Made by a program: the position numbers and the translations under genes. From DATLAN01 sp035527455 (GTDB taxonomy: Bacteria > Planctomycetota > Planctomycetia > Pirellulales > Thermoguttaceae): a stretch of 16,903 bases of DNA. Positions 14,868 to 16,903 of this stretch are shown here, one piece after another. Numbering within the stretch: the stretch's first letter is position 1; each line of letters begins with the position of its first letter. Location of the stretch: assembly GCA_035527455.1 (NCBI GenBank), contig DATLAN010000318.1, positions 1-16,903 on the forward strand, in the 5' to 3' direction. The notes under the pieces are model-generated. The model made no database searches, was not told the origin of the DNA, and saw only the letters and a program-made list of their open reading frames with translations.

Positions 14868-15860
14868 CTAAGGCTGCGAAGTACCGTTGCCGGTAGTTGC
14901 CCGAGGCCGGGAGGGCGTGCCGTTGGCGCCCGGTGTCGGTGAATCGGGAACGATACTCGGTACCAGGGGCATCGGCGGACGTTCACGACGCGGCCGGTCG
15001 GGGATCGGCTCCGGGCCGACCGTTCGCCGATCGGGGCGGGCCTCGGCGCGCGCCCCCTCCGCGCCGTTGCGCACGTTCGCTTCCGCACGCTCCAACAGCC
15101 CCACGAACGTGATCTCCTCGTCCGGAAAGACAGCGCAACCGAAGTCCAAATCGACGCCGAGTTTTTCCTGCGCGGCCTTTTCCAGCCGCCGGGCGGCCTG
15201 GCACGCCTGCTCGCGGTCGGTTTCGGGCAGGAGCAACAGGAAACGGTCGTCTCGCCGCGTGAGCACGTCGCAGTCCTTCGTCTCGATGGAAAGGAACTCG
15301 GCGATCCGCGCCGTGACGTAATCTCGGGCCAGGTCCTCGGCCGCTTTCTTGAGGAAACGGTCGAACGAAACCCGGATCGACTGCCGTCTTGGCGAAACGA
15401 CCATCAGAGACAATGGGCGGCGATGGAGTCTCGCTCGGCGGAGTTCGCGATACATCTCCGCCTGTCCGCTGAAGAAAGGGAGCGAGCGTTCGTTGACGTG
15501 ACTGAGCATCGCCCGGCCGATGCCGGCGCGAAAGTCGTCCAGACTCTGGCCGATCCGGCGCGCCAAGAATAGGGCAACCGCCAGCGCGCACGTCTCCGTG
15601 ACGGTGGCCGAGAAGCCCGATCCGCTCAGCGGATACTTCAGCCACGCCTTGGCCAACACCAGCACGCCTGCCGAAAGAACCAGCAGCCGAGCGAGCGACA
15701 TGCGATGGAGTTGCGGCACGATCAGCAACAGCAGCGCGATCAGCGCCGCCAGCGGACCGATGATTGTCGCCATGCCCATCGGCTCGAGCAGGCTCCCGGC
15801 GTGGTACAGTGCGACAAGCCAGACAAGGAGTATCGCATACCGAAATCGTAATTCCTTCAT
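14868..15860 (-). CDS. Four-TM membrane protein with degenerate GGDEF-like domain
   Basis: A 330-aa protein. The first half has four hydrophobic helices (about 7-26, 31-50, 56-74, 84-101). A cytoplasmic domain follows (about 150-270) with the pattern of a nucleotide-cyclase/GGDEF fold: SLMVVSPRR (151-159), a helix with FLKKAAEDLARDYV (169-182), then LTRRDDRFLLLLPETDREQA at 200-219, where RDDRF (203-207) replaces GGDEF, and DLDFGCAVFPDE (237-248). Loss of both glycines and the glutamate argues against diguanylate cyclase activity; a nucleotide-sensing or scaffold role is possible. The C-terminal 60 residues are Pro/Arg-rich and probably disordered. The ATG at 15860 was chosen because GGGGAA lies about 7 nt before it and the protein then begins directly with the first TM helix. 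It is 29 nt after the sugar transferase gene. A link to c-di-GMP control of polymer synthesis is inference. Confidence 0.85.
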   Translation of the reverse strand: MKELRFRYAILLVWLVALYHAGSLLEPMGMATIIGPLAALIALLLLIVPQLHRMSLARLLVLSAGVLVLAKAWLKYPLSGSGFSATVTETCALAVALFLARRIGQSLDDFRAGIGRAMLSHVNERSLPFFSGQAEMYRELRRARLHRRPLSLMVVSPRRQSIRVSFDRFLKKAAEDLARDYVTARIAEFLSIETKDCDVLTRRDDRFLLLLPETDREQACQAARRLEKAAQEKLGVDLDFGCAVFPDEEITFVGLLERAEANVRNGAEGARAEARPDRRTVGPEPIPDRPRRERPPMPLVPSIVPDSPTPGANGTPSRPRATTGNGTSQP

Positions 15861-15889
15861 GTTGTTTCCCCGAGCAAGGTAGGCCACTC

Positions 15890-16564
15890 CTAATAAGCAC
15901 CGCGCCGGCTGAAAAGGACCACCGCAGTGCGGAACAAGATCCCAAGGTCCAATCGCAGGCTCCGACATTCCACGTACTGCACGTCCCACCGCAGCTTCTC
16001 GTCGAAGTCGATGTCGTTCCGGCCGTTGACCTGGGCCAGACCGGTAATGCCCGGCAAGACCTCCAACCGTTCCGTCTGCCAGAGATGGTACGTGCCGGCG
16101 TCGAACGAGGAGGGCCGGGGACCGACGAGACTCATGTCGCCCCTGAGGATGTTGAATATCTGGGGCAACTCGTCGAGGCTCGTTTTCCGCAGGATGCGTC
16201 CCACGGGCGTCACGCGCGGATCGTCTTTGATCATGAAGTCGGGCCACGTCAATTCGTTCAAGTGTGCGTAGCGCTCTTTGAGTTCCGCGGCGTTCTTGAC
16301 CATGGTTCGCAGCTTGAACATCTTGAACCGCCGGCCGCCCCGGCCGGTGCGCCACTGCGTGAAGAACGCCGGCCCCGGATCACCCAGCCGTACCATGAGG
16401 GCACATAGGCCCAGCACGAACAACGCCGGCGGCAACAAGGCCAGGCACACCGCGACGTCGAGCAGACGTTTGATGCGCGCGTAACCTTGCCGGATCGGCA
16501 AGACCGCCCGGCGTCGAACGAGTACGCCCGTCGATTCCACCGGCAATTCGGTTGCGGTCGTCAT
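15890..16564 (-). CDS. Initiating sugar-phosphate transferase (ExoY/WcaJ-type polyprenyl phosphoglycosyltransferase)
   Basis: A 224-aa monotopic phosphoglycosyltransferase that would start the repeat unit by moving a sugar-1-phosphate from a UDP-sugar to undecaprenyl phosphate. Seen: KRLLDVAVCLALLPPALFVL (residues 32-51), the single re-entrant membrane helix with its proline pair; FKMFKLRTM at 80-88; DPRVTPVGRILRKTSLDELP at 115-134, with the catalytic Asp-Glu dyad at 131-132; GDMSLVGPRP at 142-151; and PGITGLAQVNGRN at 171-183. Length is that of the short ExoY-like form, without the N-terminal CoA-binding-like domain and helices of WcaJ. The start at 16564 is preferred because AAGGGG lies about 9 nt upstream; ATG at 16582 (six residues longer, GAAGG 4 nt upstream) is the alternative. 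It is the first gene of the cluster, which suits its role as the committing step. Confidence 0.95.
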   Translation of the reverse strand: MTTATELPVESTGVLVRRRAVLPIRQGYARIKRLLDVAVCLALLPPALFVLGLCALMVRLGDPGPAFFTQWRTGRGGRRFKMFKLRTMVKNAAELKERYAHLNELTWPDFMIKDDPRVTPVGRILRKTSLDELPQIFNILRGDMSLVGPRPSSFDAGTYHLWQTERLEVLPGITGLAQVNGRNDIDFDEKLRWDVQYVECRSLRLDLGILFRTAVVLFSRRGAY

Positions 16565-16880
16565 GCTGCTATGCCCCTTCATGTGCCTTCAGGGGAACGC
16601 GAAACGTGATTTGTCTCCGGTCCTAAGTCCATCCTTGCGGCGACGCCGTCAGATGCAACAAGCAGTCTGGTGCACGTTCGGCGGCAACCCGGTGGCGACA
16701 TTCCCGGCACCAAACGGATTCCGACACCGTCGTGGCAGACTCCGGGGTGGCACGCCCTGAGGAACGAAGGGCGTGATATGTCGGGAAAACACGCCCTTCG
16801 TTCCTCAGGGCGTGCCACCCACCGTTACATCCCAGACTTAACGATCGACCCACGATCACCAAACACGAGGGCTTCGAACC
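16565..16880. other. Intergenic region upstream of the polysaccharide operon
   Basis: About 315 bp between the minus-strand sugar transferase gene and a possible plus-strand gene at the right edge. It contains the 31-bp perfect inverted repeat at 16745-16820. I found no confident sigma-70, sigma-54 or riboswitch-like signal and no coding sequence, although the operon promoter should lie here, most likely between 16600 and 16745 on the minus strand (inference from position only). Confidence 0.5.
16745..16820. repeat. Perfect 31-bp inverted repeat with 14-nt loop
   Basis: The arm at 16745-16775 is exactly complementary to 16790-16820; the loop is ATATGTCGGGAAAA (16776-16789). The arms contain GGCACGCCCTGAGG and GAAGGGCGTG. 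The perfect match over 31 bp suggests recent origin or active maintenance, as in a MITE- or REP-like element. It is not followed by a T-run on the plus strand, and on the minus strand it points into the leader of the sugar transferase gene, so it could form a cruciform or a strong RNA hairpin near the promoter. No flanking target-site duplication was seen. Confidence 0.9.
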
Positions 16881-16903
16881 ATGACGAAAAAAACGCCAAC
16901 AAG
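16881..16903 (+). CDS. Possible start of a divergent gene, cut by the window edge
   Basis: An ATG at 16881 opens a frame reading MTKKTPT before the window ends, with CGAGGG about 11 nt upstream. A lysine-rich start, divergent orientation and absence of any other gene nearby make this plausible, but seven codons cannot establish it or suggest a product. Confidence 0.35.

Overview
The window is a GC-rich bacterial segment that is almost entirely one minus-strand gene cluster for making and exporting a surface or secreted polysaccharide. Fourteen adjacent genes read right to left, with several ATGA, TGATG or few-base junctions, so it is probably one or a few long operons. No ribosomal or other phylogenetic marker is present. 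The gene repertoire (nucleotidyltransferase/kinase fusion, degenerate GGDEF membrane protein, EEIAWGQR membrane protein, PEP-CTERM-style glycosyltransferase) and the palindromic intergenic repeats suggest a planctomycete, possibly of the Pirellulales type. That placement is inference.

Layout in transcription order, from right to left. A possible divergent gene begins at the right edge (16881). A gap of about 300 bp carries a perfect 31-bp inverted repeat. Then come: the initiating sugar-phosphate transferase (16564-15890); a four-TM protein with a degenerate GGDEF domain (15860-14868); a nucleotidyltransferase/P-loop kinase fusion (14827-13469); a GT4 glycosyltransferase (13472-12168); a membrane GT2 glycosyltransferase (12177-10975); an O-antigen ligase/polymerase-like protein (10978-9470); a 142-bp gap with a strong hairpin; an EEIAWGQR membrane protein (9327-8563); a Wzx-like flippase (8532-6976); a methyltransferase-like/APH-kinase fusion (6963-5260); a second APH-fold kinase (5255-4188); a second GT4 (4188-2998); a thymidylate-kinase-like P-loop kinase (2993-2307); a 148-bp repeat-filled gap; an ATP-grasp ligase (2158-845); and a NodB-type polysaccharide deacetylase that runs off the left edge (752-<1).

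Read together, the genes describe a Wzx/Wzy-type pathway. A polyprenyl-phosphate sugar transferase primes the lipid carrier, two GT4 enzymes and one GT2 extend the repeat unit, the flippase exports it, and the O-antigen ligase-like protein polymerises or transfers it. The deacetylase may trim N-acetyl groups. No Wza/Wzc exporter, exosortase or chain-length regulator lies in the window, so the locus is probably incomplete here.

The unusual part is the set of small-molecule kinase and ligase folds: two thymidylate-kinase-like proteins (one fused to a nucleotidyltransferase), two APH-fold proteins (one fused to a methyltransferase-like domain) and an ATP-grasp ligase. Their substrates cannot be read from sequence, and they are the best candidates for undescribed polymer or precursor modification.

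A second theme is repeats. All four gaps longer than about 90 bp in the otherwise tightly packed cluster carry palindromic elements of different sequence, and one of these elements has been captured as the C-terminus of the ATP-grasp protein.
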